Of a stretch of DNA of 64,000 bases, positions 1-12,420 are shown piece after piece. The stretch spans positions 14,406,501 through 14,470,500 of the forward strand of contig OY756967.1 of assembly GCA_963580455.1 (NCBI GenBank), read 5' to 3'. Source of the stretch: Euonymus europaeus. Taxonomy: Eukaryota > Streptophyta > Magnoliopsida > Celastrales > Celastraceae. A model generated the notes under the pieces. It had not been told where the DNA came from and did not search any database. It was given only the letters and a program-made list of their open reading frames with translations. Within the stretch, counting starts at the first letter, position 1; each line of letters begins with the position of its first letter. The translations under genes and the position numbers were made by a program.

Positions 1-59
1 TGTTCTTCTATGTCAAATTTTATGAGTCTAAGCTTCCATGATTATTTTGATGCCAAAAC

Positions 60-2360
60 AGCAACTTTCTATGACAAATGTACAAAACCGTTAAAAGCTC
101 CTCCATAGAGAGAGTTGAGCAACTTCGGACAATCAAAGTTGCTCGGTGTACACTTTTTATTGTTCTTCATTGTCAAATTTTATGAGTATAATCTTCCTAG
201 ACTATTTCGATGCCAAAATCCCAAGTTTTTATAACAAATGGAGAAAACTGTTAAAAGCTCCATCATAGAGAGAGTTGACCAATTTCGGACCCTCAAAGAT
301 GGTCGGTGTATAAGTTTTATCGTTCTTCTATGTCAAATTTTATGAGTCTAAGATTCCAAGATTATTTCGATGCCAAAACAGCAACTTTCTATGACAAATG
401 TACAAAACCGTTAACAGCTCCTCCATAGAGAGAGTTGAGCAACTTCGGACAATCAAAGTTTCTCGGTGTACACTTTTTATTGTTCTTCTATGTCAAATTT
501 TATGAGTATAAGCTTCCAAGATTATTTCGATGCCAAAATCCCAAGTTTCTAAGACAAATGGAGAAAACTGCTAAAAGCTCATTCAAAGAGAGAGTTGACC
601 AATTTCGGACAATCAAAGATGATCGGTGTACACATTTTAGTGTTCTTCTATGTCAAATTTTATGAGTATAAGCTTCCAAGATTATTTCGGCCAAAACACC
701 AACTTTCAATGACAAAGGGACAAAATCGTTAAAAGCACCTCCATAGTGATAGTTGAGCAACGTCGGACCATCAAAGTTGCTCGGTGTACACTTTAATTGT
801 TCTTCTATGTCAAATTTTATGAGTATATGCTTCCAACATTATCTCGATGCAAAAATCCCAAGTTTCTATGACAAATGGAGAAAACTGTTAAAATCTCCTT
901 CATAGAGAGAGTTGATCAATTTCGGACCATCAATGATGCTCGGTGTACATGTTTTATTGTTCTTCTATGTCAAATTTTATGAGTCTAAGCTTCCATGATT
1001 ATTTCGATGCCAAAACAGCAACTTTCTATGACAAATGTACAAAACCGTTAAAAGCTCCTCCATAGAGAGAGTTGAGCAACTTCGGACAATCAAAGTTGCT
1101 CGGTGTACACTTTTTATTGTTCTTCTATGTCAAATTTTATGAATATAAGCTTCCTAGATTATTTCGATGCCAAAATCCCAAGTTTCTATGATAAATGGAG
1201 AAAACTGTTAAAACCTCCTTCATAGAAAGAGTTGACCAATTTCGAACCATCAAAGATGCTCGGTGTACACGTTTTAGTGTTTTTCTATGTCAAATTTTAT
1301 GAGTATAAGCTTCCTAGATTATTTCGATGCCAAAACAGCAACTTTCTATGACAAATGTACAAAACCGTTAAAAGCTCCTCCATAGAGAGAGTTGAGCAAC
1401 TTCGGACAATCAAAGTTTCTCGGTGTACACTTTTTATTGTTCTTCTATGTCAAATTTTATGAGTATAAGCTTCCTAGATTATTTCGATGCCAAAATCCCA
1501 AGTTTTTATAACAAATGGAGAAAACTGTTAAAAGCTCCATCATAGAGAGAGTTGACCAATTTCGGACCCTCAAAGATGGTCGGTGTATAAGTTTTATCGT
1601 TCTTTTATGTCAAATTTTATGAGTCTAAGATTCCAAGATTATTTCGATGCCAAAACAGCAACTTTCTATGACAAATGTACAAAACCGTTAACAGCTCCTC
1701 CATAGAGAGAGTTGAGCAACTTCGGACAATCAAAGTTTCTCGGTGTACACTTTTTATTGTTCTTCTATGTCAAATTTTATGAGTATAAGCTTCCAAGATT
1801 ATTTCGATGCCAAAATCCCAAGTTTCTAAGACAAATGGAGAAAACTGCTAAAAGCTCATTCAAAGAGAGAGTTGACCAATTTCGGACAATCAAAGATGAT
1901 CGGTGTACACATTTTAGTGTTCTTCTATGTCAAATTTTATGAGTATAAGCTTCCAAGATTATTTCGGCCAAAACACCAACTTTCAATGACAAAGAGACAA
2001 AATCGTTAAAACCACCTCCATAGTGATAGTTGAGCAACGTCGGACCATCAAAGTTGCTCGGTGTACACTTTAATTGTTCTTCTATGTCAAATTTTATGAG
2101 TATATGCTTCCAACATTATCTCGATGCAAAAATCACAAGTTTCTATGACAAATGGAGAAAACTGTTAAAAGCTCCTTCATAGAGAGAGTTGACCAATTTC
2201 GGACCGTCAATGATGCTCGGTGTACATGTTTTATTGTTCTTCTATGTCAAATTTTATGAGTCTAAGCTTCCATGATTATTTCGATGCCAAAACAACAACT
2301 TTCTATGATAAATGTACAAAACCGTTAAAAGCTCCTCCATAGAGAGAGTTGAGCAACTTC
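60..2360. repeat. 8-monomer (1,277 bp) tandem repeat
   Basis: About 60-1336 aligns with about 1337-2360 at an offset of 1,277 bp. Shared private variants support this: 'gtttttataac' at both, 'gttaacagctcc' at both, 'aagacaaatgg' at both, and a 2-bp-shorter 'atttcggccaaaac' at about 691 and 1968. I noticed several differences (for example 'acaaaggga' versus 'acaaagaga', 'atccca' versus 'atcaca'), so the copies are older than those in the right half. The second copy diverges near 2360. Confidence 0.8.
117..144. other. Inverted repeat of A-type monomers (9-bp arms)
   Basis: The left arm GAGCAACTT (117-125) and right arm AAGTTGCTC (136-144) are perfect reverse complements around a 10-base centre (126-135). 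The same structure recurs in most A-type and many D-type monomers, so there are probably well over one hundred copies. It could extrude as a cruciform or fold as a hairpin in a transcript. Function is unknown. Confidence 0.85.
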
Positions 2361-3660
2361 AGACAATCAAAGATGATCGGTGTACACGTTTTATTGTTCT
2401 TCTATGTCAAATTTTATGAGTCTAAGATTCCAAGATTATTTCGATGCCAAAACAGCAACTTTCTATGACAAATGTACAAAACCGTTAAAAGCTCCTCCAT
2501 AGAGAGAGTTAAGCAACTTCGGACAATCAAAGTTTCTCGGTGTACACTTTTTATTGTTCTTCTATGTCAAATTTTATGAGTATAAGCTTCCTAGATTATT
2601 TCGATGCCAAAATCCCAAGTTTCTATGATAAATGGAGAAAACTCCTAAAAGCTCCTTCATAGAGAGAGTTGACCAATTTCGGACAATCAAAGATGATCGG
2701 TGTACACGTTTTAGTGTTCTTTTATGTCAAATTTTATGAGTATAAGCTTCCAAGATTATTTCGATGCCAAAACAGCAACTTTCAATGACAAATAGACAAA
2801 ACCGTTAAAAGCTCCTCTATAGAGAGAGTTGAGCAACTTCGGACAATCAAAGTTGCTCGGTGTACACTTTTTAGTGTTCTTCTACGTCAAATTTTAAAAG
2901 TATAAGCTTCCTAGATTATTCTGATGCCAAAATCCGAAGTTTCTATGATAAATGGAGAAAACTATTAAAAGGTCCTCATAGAGAGAGTTGACCAATTTCT
3001 GACCATCAAAGATGCTCGGTGTACACGTTATATTGTTCTTCTATGTCAAATTTTATGAGTATAAGCTTCCAAGATTATTTCTATGCCAAAACAGCAACTT
3101 TCAATGACAAATGGACAAAATCGTTAGAAGCTAATCCATAGAGAGAGTTGAGCAACTTCGGACAATCAAAGTTGCTCGGTGTATACTTTTTAATGTTCTT
3201 CTATGTCAAATTTTATGAGTATAAGCTTCGAAGATTATTTCGATAGCAAAAGATCAACTTTCTATGACAAATGGACAAAACCTTTAAAAGCTCCTCCATA
3301 GAGAGAGTTGAGCAACTTTGGAACATCAAAGTTGCTCGGTGTACACTTTTTATTGTTTTTCTATGTCAAATTTTATGAGTATAAGCTTCCTAGATTATTC
3401 CGATGCAAAAATCCCAAGTTTCTATGATAAATGGAGGAAACTGTTAAAAGCTCCTCATAGAGAGATTTGACCAATTTCGGACCATCAAAGATGCTCAGTG
3501 TACACGTTATAGTGTTCTTCTATGTCAAATTTTATGAGTATAAGCTTCCAAGATTATTTCGATGCCAAAACAACAACTTTCAATGACAAATGGACAAAAT
3601 CGTTAAAAGCTCCTCCATAGAGAGAGTTGAGCAACTTCGGACAATCAAAGTTTTTTGGTG
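2361..3660. repeat. Diverged satellite monomers, no clean higher-order repeat
   Basis: About eight monomers of mixed class, including a C copy near 2950-3040 and a D-type copy ('gatagcaaaag') near 3243. The stretch around 3420-3630, marked by 'atggaggaaactg' and 'gctcagtgtac', resembles about 5975-6185 at an offset of 2,554 bp (16 monomers), so it is part of a scrambled older unit. I see no gene or non-satellite insert. Confidence 0.75.
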
Positions 3661-5247
3661 TACACTTTTTATTGTTCTTCTATGTCAAATTTTATGAGTA
3701 TAAGCTTCCTAGATTATTTCGATGCTAAAATCCCAAGTTTCTATGATAAATGAAGAAAAGTACTAAAAGCTCCTTCATAGAGAAAGTTGACCAATTTCGG
3801 ACAATCAAAGATGATTGGTGTACACGTTTTAGTGTTCTTCTATGTTAAATTTTATGAGTATAAGCTTCCAAGATTATTTCGATGCGAAAACAGCAACTTT
3901 CAATGACAAATGGACAAAATCGTTAAAAGCTCCTCCATAGAGAGAGTTGAGCGACTTTGGACAATCAAAGTTGCTCGGTGTACACTTTTTATTGTTCTTC
4001 TATGTCAAATTTTACGAGTATAAGCCTCCAAGATTATTTCGATACCAAAACACCAACTTTCAATGACAAAGGGACAAAATCGTTAAAAGCATCTCCATAG
4101 TGATAGTTGAGCAACGTCGGACCATCAAAGTTGCTCGGTGTACACTTTAATTGTTTTTCAATGTCAAATTTTATGAGTAAATGCTTCCAACATTATTTCG
4201 ATGCAAAAATCCCAAGTTTCTATGACAAATGGAGAAAACTGTTAAAAGCTCCTTCACAGAGAGAGTTGACCAATTTCGGACCATCAATGATGCTCGGTGT
4301 ACATGTTTTATTGTTCTTCTATGTCAAATTTTATGAGTCTAAGCTTCCATGATTATTTCGATGCCAAAACAGCAACTTTCTATGATAAATGTACAAAACC
4401 GTTAAAAGCTCCTCCATAGAGAGAGTTGAGCAACTTCGGACAATCAAAGTTGCTCGGTGTACACTTTTTATTGTTCTTCTATGTCAAATTTTATGAGTAT
4501 AAGCTTCCTAGATTAATTCGATGCTAAAATCCCAAGTTTCTATGATAAATGAAGAAAACTACTAAAAGCTCCTTCATAGAAAAGGTTGACCAATTTCGGA
4601 CAATAAAAGATGATCAGTGTACACGTTTTAGTGTTCTTCTATGTTAAATTTTATGAGTATAAGCTTCCATGATTATTTCGATGCGAAAACAGCAACTTTC
4701 AATGACAAATGGAAAAAATCGTTAAAAGCTCCTCCATAGAGAGAGTTGAGCGACTTCGGACAATCAAAGTTGCTCGGTGTACACTTTTTATTGTTCTTCT
4801 ATGTCAAATTTTACGAGTATAAGCCACCAAAATTATTTCGATACCAAAACACCAACTTTCAATGACAAAGGGACAAAATCGTTAAAAGCACCTCCATAGT
4901 GATAGTTGAGCAACGTCGGACCATCAAAGTTGCTCGGTGTACACTTTAATTGTTCTTCTATGTCAAATTTTATGAGTATATGCTTCCGACATTATCTCGA
5001 TGCAAAAATCCCAAGTTTCTATGACAAATGGAGAAAACTGTTAAAAGCTCCTTCATAGAGAGAGTTGACCAATTTCGGACCATCAATGATGCTCGGTGTA
5101 CATGTTTTATTGTTCTTCTATGTCAAATTTTATGAGTCTAAGCTTCCATGATTATTTCGATGCCAAAACAGCAACTTTCTATGATAAATGTACAAAACCG
5201 TTAAAAGCTCCTCCATAGAGAGAGTTGAGCAACTTCGGACAATCAAA
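3661..5247. repeat. 5-monomer (799 bp) tandem repeat
   Basis: About 3661-4448 aligns with 4460-5247 at an offset of 799 bp. Shared marks are 'gatgctaaaatccc' (3720 and 4519), 'atgaagaaaa', 'tacgagtataagcc' and 'gataccaaaacacc'. A 2-bp-short class with 'acactttaattg' or 'acactttaattgttt' occurs in each copy. The first copy reads 'tgagtaaatgctt' where the second reads 'tgagtatatgctt'. Confidence 0.75.
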
Positions 5248-7939
5248 GACGATCGGTGTACACGTTTTAGTGTTTTTCTATGTCAAATTTTATGTGTATA
5301 AGCTTCCAAGATTATTTCGATGCCAAAACAGCAACTTTCAATGACAAATGGACAAAATCGTTAAAAGCTCCTCCATAGAGAGAGTTGAGCAACTTCGGAC
5401 AGTCAAAGTTGCTCGGTGTACACTTTTTAATGTTCTTCTATGTCAAATTTTATGAGTATAAGCTTCCAAGATTATTTCGATAGCAAAAGATCAACTTTCT
5501 ATGACAAATGGACAAAACCTTTAAAAGCTCCTCCATGGAGAGAGTTGAGCAACTTTGGAACATCAAAGTTGCTCGGTGTACACTTTTTATTGTTTTTCTA
5601 AGTCAAATTTATGAGTATAAGCTTCCAAGATTATTTCGATGCCAAAATCCCAAGTTTCCATGATAAATGGAGAAAACAGTTAAAAGCTCCTCATAGAGAG
5701 AGTTGACCAATTTCGAACCATCAAAGATGCTCGGTGTACACGTTTTAGTATTCTTCTATGTCAAATTTTATGAGTCTAAGATTCCAAGATTATTTCGATG
5801 CCAAAACAGCAACTTTCTATGACAAATGTACAAAACCGTTAAAAGCTCCTCCATAGAGAGAGTTGAGCAACTTCGGACACTCAAAGTTGCTCGGTGAACA
5901 CTTTTTAGTGTTCGTCTATGTCAAATTTTTTGAGTATAAGCTTCCTAGATTATTTCGATGCCAAAATCCCAAGTTTCTATGATAAATGGAGGAAACTGTT
6001 AAAAGCTCCTCATAGAGAGATTTGACCAATTTCGGACCATCAAAGATGCTCAGTGTACACGTTATAGTGTTCTTCTATGTCAAATTTTATGAGTATAAGC
6101 TTCCAAGATTATTTCGATGCCAAAACAGCAACTTTCAATGACAAATGGACAAAATCGTTAAAAGCTCCTCCATAGAGAGAGTTGACCAATTTCGGACCAT
6201 CAAAGATGGTCAGTGTACACTTTTTATTGTTCTTCTATGTCAAATTTTATGAATATAAGCTTCCAAGATTATTTCGATAGCAAAAGATGAACTTTCTATG
6301 ACAAATGTACAAAACCGTTAAAAGCTCCTCCATAGAGAGAGTTGAGCAACTTCGGACAATCAAAGTTGCTCAGTGTACACTTTTTATTGTTCTTCTATGT
6401 CAAATTTTATGAATATAAGCTTCCTAGATTATTTCGATGCCAAAATCCCAAGTTTCTATGATAAATGGAGAAAACTGTTAAAACCTCCTTCATAGAAAGA
6501 GTTGACCAATTTCGAACCATCAATGATGCTCGGTGTACACGTTTTAGTGTTTTTCTATGTCAAATTTTATGAGTATAAGCTTCCTAGATTATTTCGATGC
6601 CAAAACAGCAACTTTCTATGACAAATGTACAAAACCGTTAAAAGCTCTTCCATAGAGAGAGTTGAGCAACTTCGGACAATCAAAGTTTCTCGGTGTACAT
6701 TTTTTATTGTTCTTCTATGTCAAATTTTATGAGTATAAGCTTCCTAGATTATTTCGATGCCAAAATCCCAAGTTTCTATGACAAATGGAGAAAACTGTTA
6801 AAAGCTCCATCTTAGAGAGAGTTGACCAATTTCGGATCCTCAAAGATGGTCGGTGTATAAGTTTTATCGTTCTTCTATGTCAAATTTTATGAGTCTAAGA
6901 TTCCAAGATTATTTCGATGTCAAAACAGCAACTTTCTATGACAAATGTACAAAACCGTTAAAAGCTCCTCCATAGAGAGAGTTGAGCTACTTCAGACAAT
7001 CAAAGTTTCCCGGTGTACACTTTTTATTGTTCTTCTATGTCAAATTTTATGAGTATAAGCTTCCTAGATTATTTCGATGCCAAAATCTCAAGATTCTATG
7101 ACAAATGGAGAAAACTGCTAAAAGCTCATTCAAAGAGAGAGTTGACCAATTTCGGACAATCAAAGAAGATCGGTGTACAAATTTTAGTGTTCTTCTATGT
7201 CAAATTTTATGAGTATAAGCTTCCAAGATTATTTCGATGCCAAAACAGCAACTTTCAATGACAAATGGACAAAACCGTTAAAGCTCCTCCATAGAGAGAG
7301 TTGAGCAACTTCGGACACCCAAAGTTGCTCGGTGTACACTTTTTAGTGTTCTTCTATGTCAAATTTTATGAGTATAAGCTTCCTAGATTATTTCGATGCC
7401 AAAATCACAGGTTTCTATGATAAATGGAGAAAACTGTTAAAAGCTCCTCATAGAGAGATTTGACCAATTTCGGACCATCAAAGATGCTCGGTGTACACGT
7501 TATAGTGTTCTTCTATGTCAAATTTTATGAGTATAAGCTTCCAAGATTATTTCGATGCCAAAACAGCAACTTTCAATGACAAATGGATAAAATCGTTAAA
7601 AGCTCCTCCATAGAGAGAGTTGACCAATTTCGGACCATCAAAGATGGTCGGTGTACAAGTTTTATTGTTCTTCTATGTCAAATTGTATGAGTCTAAGATT
7701 CCAAGATTATTTCGATGCCAAAACAGCAACTTTCTATGACAAATGTACAAAACCGTTAAAAGCTCCTCCATAGAGAGAGTTAAGCAACTTCGGACAATCA
7801 AAGTTTCTCGGTGTACACTTTTTATTGTTCTTCTATGTCAAATTTTATGAGTATAAGCTTCCTAGATTATTCCGATGCAAAAATCCTAAGTTTCTATGAC
7901 AAATGGAGAAAACTGTTAAAAGCTCCATCATAGAGAAAG
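5248..7939. repeat. Satellite mosaic containing a distant relative of 1021-1966
   Basis: About 6291-7236 matches about 1021-1966 at an offset of 5,270 bp (33 monomers). It shares 'aaacctccttcatagaaagag' split over the same monomer and the 'gctcattcaaagag' variant. D-type copies occur near 5490 and 6287. A 1-bp deletion gives 'agtcaaatttatgag' near 5611. No unique sequence is seen. Confidence 0.7.
7633..7649. other. Second inverted repeat, E-type monomers (7-bp arms)
   Basis: GACCATC (7633-7639) and GATGGTC (7643-7649) are perfect reverse complements separated by AAA. This occupies the same part of the monomer as the longer-arm repeat of A types but pairs different bases. It is present in the E-type monomers throughout (for example near 9874, 12429, 13389 and 36249). 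Other classes with 'gatgctc' or 'gatgatc' break one or two pairs. Confidence 0.8.
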
Positions 7940-10006
7940 TTGACCAATTTCGGACCATCAAAGATGGTGGGTGTACAAGTTTTATTGTTCTTCTATGTCA
8001 AATTTTATGAGTCTAAGATTCCACGATTATTTCGATGCCAAAACAGCAACTTTCTATGACAAATGTACAAAACTGCTAAAAGCTCCTCCATAGAGAGAGT
8101 TAAGCAACTTCGGACAATCAAAGTTTCTCGGTGTACACTTTTTATTGTTCTTCTATGTCAAATTTTATGAGTATAAGCTTCCTAGATTATTTCGATGCCA
8201 AAATCCCAAGTTTCTATGATAAATGGAGAAAACTCCTAAAAGCTCCTTCATAGAGAGAGTTGACCAATTTCGGACAATGAAAGATGATCGGTGTACACGT
8301 TTTAGTGTTCTTTTATGTCAAATTTTATGAGTATAAGCTTCCAAGATTATTTCGATGCCAAAACAGCAACTTTCAATGACAAATGGACAAAACCGTTAAA
8401 AGCTCCTCTATAGAGAGAGTTGAGCAACTTCGGACAATCAAAGTTGCTCGGTGTACACTTTTTAGTGTTCTTCTACGTCAAATTTTAAGAGTATAAGCTT
8501 CCTAGATTATTCTGATGCCAAAATCCCAGGTTTCCATGATAAATGGAGAAAAATGTTAAAAGCTCCTCATAGAGAGAGTTGACCAATTTCTGACCATCAA
8601 AGATGCTCGGTGTACATGTTATAGTGTTCTTCTATGTCAAATTTTATGAGTATAAGCTTCCAAGATTATTTCGATGCCAAAACAGCAACTTTCAATGACA
8701 AATGGATAAAATCATTAAAAGCTCCTCCATAGAGAGAGTTGACCAATTTCGGACCATCAAAGATGGTCGGTGTACAAGTTTTATTGTTCTTCTATGTCAA
8801 ATTTTATGAGTCTAAGATTCCAAGATTATTTCGATGCCAAAATAGCAACTTTCTATGACAAATGTACAAAACCGTTAAAAGCTCCTCATAGAGAGAGTTG
8901 ACCAATTTCTGACCATCAAAGATGCTCGGTGTACATGTTATAGTGTTCTTCTATGTCAAATTTTATGAGTATAAGCTTCCAAGATTATTTCGATGCCAAA
9001 ACAGCAACTTTCAATGACAAATGGATAAAATCGTTAAAAGCTCCTCCATAGAGAGAGTTGACCAATTTCGGACCATCAAAGATGGTCAGTGTACAAGTTT
9101 TATTGTTCTTCTATGTCAAATTTTATGAGTCTAAGATTCCAGGATTATTTCGATGCCAAAACAGCAACTTTCTATGACAAATGTACAAAACCGTTAAAAG
9201 CTCCTCCATAGAGAGAGTTAAGCAACTTCGGACAATCAAAGTTTCTCGGTGTACACTTTTTATTGTTCTTCTATGTCAAATTTTATGAGTATAAGCTTCC
9301 TAGATTATTTCGATGCCAAAATCCCAAGTTTCTATGATAAATGGAGAAAACTCCTAAAAGCTCCTTCATAGAGAGAGTTGACCAATTTCGGACAATCAAA
9401 GATGATCGGTGTACACGTTTTAGTGTTCTTTTATGTCAAATTTTACGAGTATAAGCTTCCAAGATTATTTCGATGCCAAAACAGCAACTTTCAATGACAA
9501 ATGGACAAAACCGTTAAAAGCTCCTCTATAGAGAGAGTTGAGCAACTTCGGACAATCAAAGTTGCTCGGTGTACACTTTTTAGTGTTCTTCTTCGTCAAA
9601 TTTTAAGAGTATAAGCTTCCTAGATTATTCTGATGCCAAAATCCCAAGTTTCTATGATAAATGGAGAAAAATGTTAAAAGCTCCTCATAGAGAGAGTTGA
9701 CCAATTTCTGACCATCAAAAATGCTCGGTGTACATGTTATAGTGTTCTTCTATGTCAAATTTTATGAGTATAAGCTTCCAAGATTATTTCGATGCCAAAA
9801 CAGCAACTTTCAATGACAAATGGATAAAATCGTTAAAAGCTCCTCCATAGAGAGAGTTGACCAATTTCGGACCATCAAAGATGGTCGGTGTACAAGTTTT
9901 ATTGTTCTTCTATGTCAAATTTTATGAGTCTAAGATTCCAAGATTATTTCGATGCCAAAACAGCAACTTTCTATGACAAATGTACAAAACCGTTAAAAGC
10001 TCCTCT
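7940..10006. repeat. Repeat with 1,118-bp offset (about 7 monomers)
   Basis: About 7940-8888 aligns with about 9058-10006 at an offset of 1,118 bp. Shared marks are 'gttaagcaac', 'gtcaaattttaagag', 'gagaaaaatgttaaaag' and 'gtacatgttatag'. A shorter dimer-scale copy links 8580-8880 with about 8890-9200, so the block grew in more than one step. Confidence 0.7.
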
Positions 10007-10982
10007 ATAGAGAGAGTTGAGCAACTTCGGACAATCAAAGTTGCTCGGTGTACACTTTTTAGTGTTCTTCTACGTCAAATTTTATGAGTATAAGCTTCCT
10101 AGATTATTCCCATGCAAAAATCCTAAGTTTCTATGACAAATGGAGTAAACTGTCAAACGCTCCATCATAGAGAAAGTTGACCAATTTCAGACCATCAAAG
10201 ATGGTCGGTGTACAAGTTTTATTGTTCTTCTATGTCTAATTTTGTGAGTCTAACATTCCAAGATTATTTCGATACCAAAACAGCAACTTTCTATGACAAA
10301 TGTACAAAACCGTTAAAAGCTCCTCCATAGAGAGAGTTCAGCAACTTCGGACAATCAAAGTTTCTCGGTGTACACTTTTTATTGTTCTTCTATGTCAAAT
10401 TTTATGAGTATAAGCTTCCTAGATTATTTCGATGCCAAAATCCCAAGTTTCTATGATAAACGGAGAAAACTCCTTAAAGCTCCTTCATAGAGAGATTTGA
10501 CCAATTTCGGACAATCAAAGATGATCGGTGTACACGTTTTAGTGTTCTTTTACGACAAATTTTATGAGTATAAGCTTCCAAGATTATTTCGATGCCAAAA
10601 CAACAACTTTCAATGACAAATGGACAAAACCGTTAAAAACTCCTCTATAGAGAGAGTTGAGCAACTTCGGACAATCACAGTTGCTCGGTCTACACTTTTT
10701 AGTGTTCTTCTACGTCAAATTTTAAGAGTCTAAGCTTCCAAGATTATTTTGATGCCAAAATCCCAAGTTTCTACGATAAATGGAGAAAACTGTTAAAAGC
10801 TCCTCATAGAGACAGTTGACCAATTTCTGACCATCAAAGATGCTCGGTGTACACGTTATATTGTTCTTCTATGTCAAATTTTATGAGTATAAGCTTCCAA
10901 GATTATTTCGATACCAAAACATCAACTTTCTATGACAAATGTACAAAACCGTAAAAAGCTCCTCCATAGAGAGAGTTGAGCG
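10007..10982. repeat. Diverged satellite monomers
   Basis: Six monomers with many private substitutions, for example 'gagtaaactgtcaaacgctc' near 10144, 'tctaattttgtgag' near 10235 and 'gctcggtctac' near 10683. No tandem partner of high identity was found by eye. Nothing other than satellite is present. Confidence 0.7.
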
Positions 10983-11640
10983 ACTTCGGACAATCAAAGT
11001 TGCTCGGTGTACACTTTTTATTGTTCTTCTATGTCAAATTTTACGAGTATAAGCTTCCCAGATTATTTCGATGCCAAAATCCCAAGTTTCTATGACAAGT
11101 GGAGAAAACTGCTAAAAGCTCCTTCAAAGAGAGAGTTGACCAATTTCGGACAATCAAAGATGATCGGTGTACACGTTTTAGTGTTCTTCTATGTCAAATT
11201 TTATGAGTATAAGCATCCAAGATTATTTGCATGCCAAAAAAGCAACTTTCAATGACAAATGGACAAAACCGTTAAAAGCTCCTCCATAGAGAGAGTTGAG
11301 CAACTTCGGACAATCAAAGTTGCTCGGTGTACACTTTTTATTGTTCTTCTATGTCAAATTTTACGAGTATAAGCTTCCCAGATTATTTCGATGCCAAAAT
11401 CCCAAGTTTCTATGACAAGTGGAGAAAACTGCTAAAAGCTCCTTCAAAGAGAGAGTTGACCAATTTCGGACAATCAAAGATGATCGGTGTACACGTTTTA
11501 GTGTTCTTCTATGTCAAATTTTATGAGTATAAGCATCCAAGATTATTTCGATGCCAAAACAGCAACTTTCAATGACAAATGGACAAAACCGTTAAAAGCT
11601 CCTCCATAGAGAGAGTTGAGCAACTTCGCACAATCAAAGT
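10983..11640. repeat. 320-bp A-B dimer duplicated in tandem
   Basis: About 10983-11302 and 11303-11622 are nearly identical dimers. Both carry 'tacgagtataagcttccc', 'tgacaagtgg', 'ccttcaaagag' and 'agcatccaag'. They differ at 'atttgcatgccaaaaaagc' (first) versus 'atttcgatgccaaaacagc' (second) and in a few other bases. This is the smallest visible higher-order unit. Confidence 0.88.
11321..11480 (+). repeat. Representative B-group monomer (160 bp)
   Basis: B-group monomers differ from A mainly in the second half: 'tcccaagtttctatga', 'ggagaaaact', 'ccttca', 'gttgaccaatttcgg', and then 'agatgatcgg' in the following copy. Base counting of this copy gives 59 G+C of 160 (37%). It reads 'ttcaaagaga' instead of the usual 'ttcatagaga'. 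That change removes a TAG triplet and allows a longer open frame through this stretch. A and B copies alternate over much of the array. Confidence 0.9.
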
Positions 11641-12420
11641 TGCTCGGTGTACACTTTTTAATGTTCTTCTATGTCAAATTTTATGAGTATAAGCTTCCAA
11701 GATTATTTCGATAGCAAAAGATGAACTTTGTATGACAAATGGACAAAACCTTTAAAAGCTCCTCCATAGAGAGAGTTGAGCAACTTTGGAACATCAAAGT
11801 TGCTCGGTGTACACTTTTTATTGTTTTTCTATGTCAAATTTTATGAGTATAAGCTTCCTAGATAATTCCGATGCAAAAATCCCAAGTTTCTATGACAAAT
11901 GGAGAAAACTGTTAAAAGCTCCATCATAGAGAGAGTTGACCAATTTCGGACCATCAAAGATGGTCGGTGTACAAGTTTTATTGTTCTTCTATGTCAAATT
12001 TTATGAGTCTAAGATTCCAAGATTATTTCGATGCCAAAACAGCAACTTTCTATGACAAATGTTCAAAACCGTTAAAAGCTCCTCCATAGAGTGAGTTAAG
12101 CAACTTCGGACAATCAAAGTTTTTCTGTATACACTTTTTTTTGTTCTTCTATGTCAAATTTTATGAGTATAAGCTTCCTAGATTATTTCGATGCCAAAAT
12201 CCAAAGTTTCTTTGATAAACAGAGAAAACTGCTAAAAGCCCCTTCATAGAGAGAGTTGACCCATTTCGGACAATCAAAGATGATCGGTGTACACGTTTTA
12301 GTGTTCTTTTATGTCAAATTTTATGAGTATAAGCTTCCAAGATTATTTCGATGCCAAAACAACAACTTTCAATGACAAATGGACAAAACCGTTAAAAGCT
12401 CCTCCATAGAGAGAGTTGAG
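11641..12420. repeat. Satellite monomers in D-E-F order
   Basis: This stretch starts with a D-type monomer ('gatagcaaaagatgaac', near 11711). An E-type ('gatgcaaaaatccc', 'agatggtcgg') and an F-type ('gttaagcaac') follow, then a diverged B copy with 'tttgataaacagag'. It is homologous in order to D-E-F runs elsewhere and leads into the 6-mer repeat. No other feature is seen. Confidence 0.75.
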
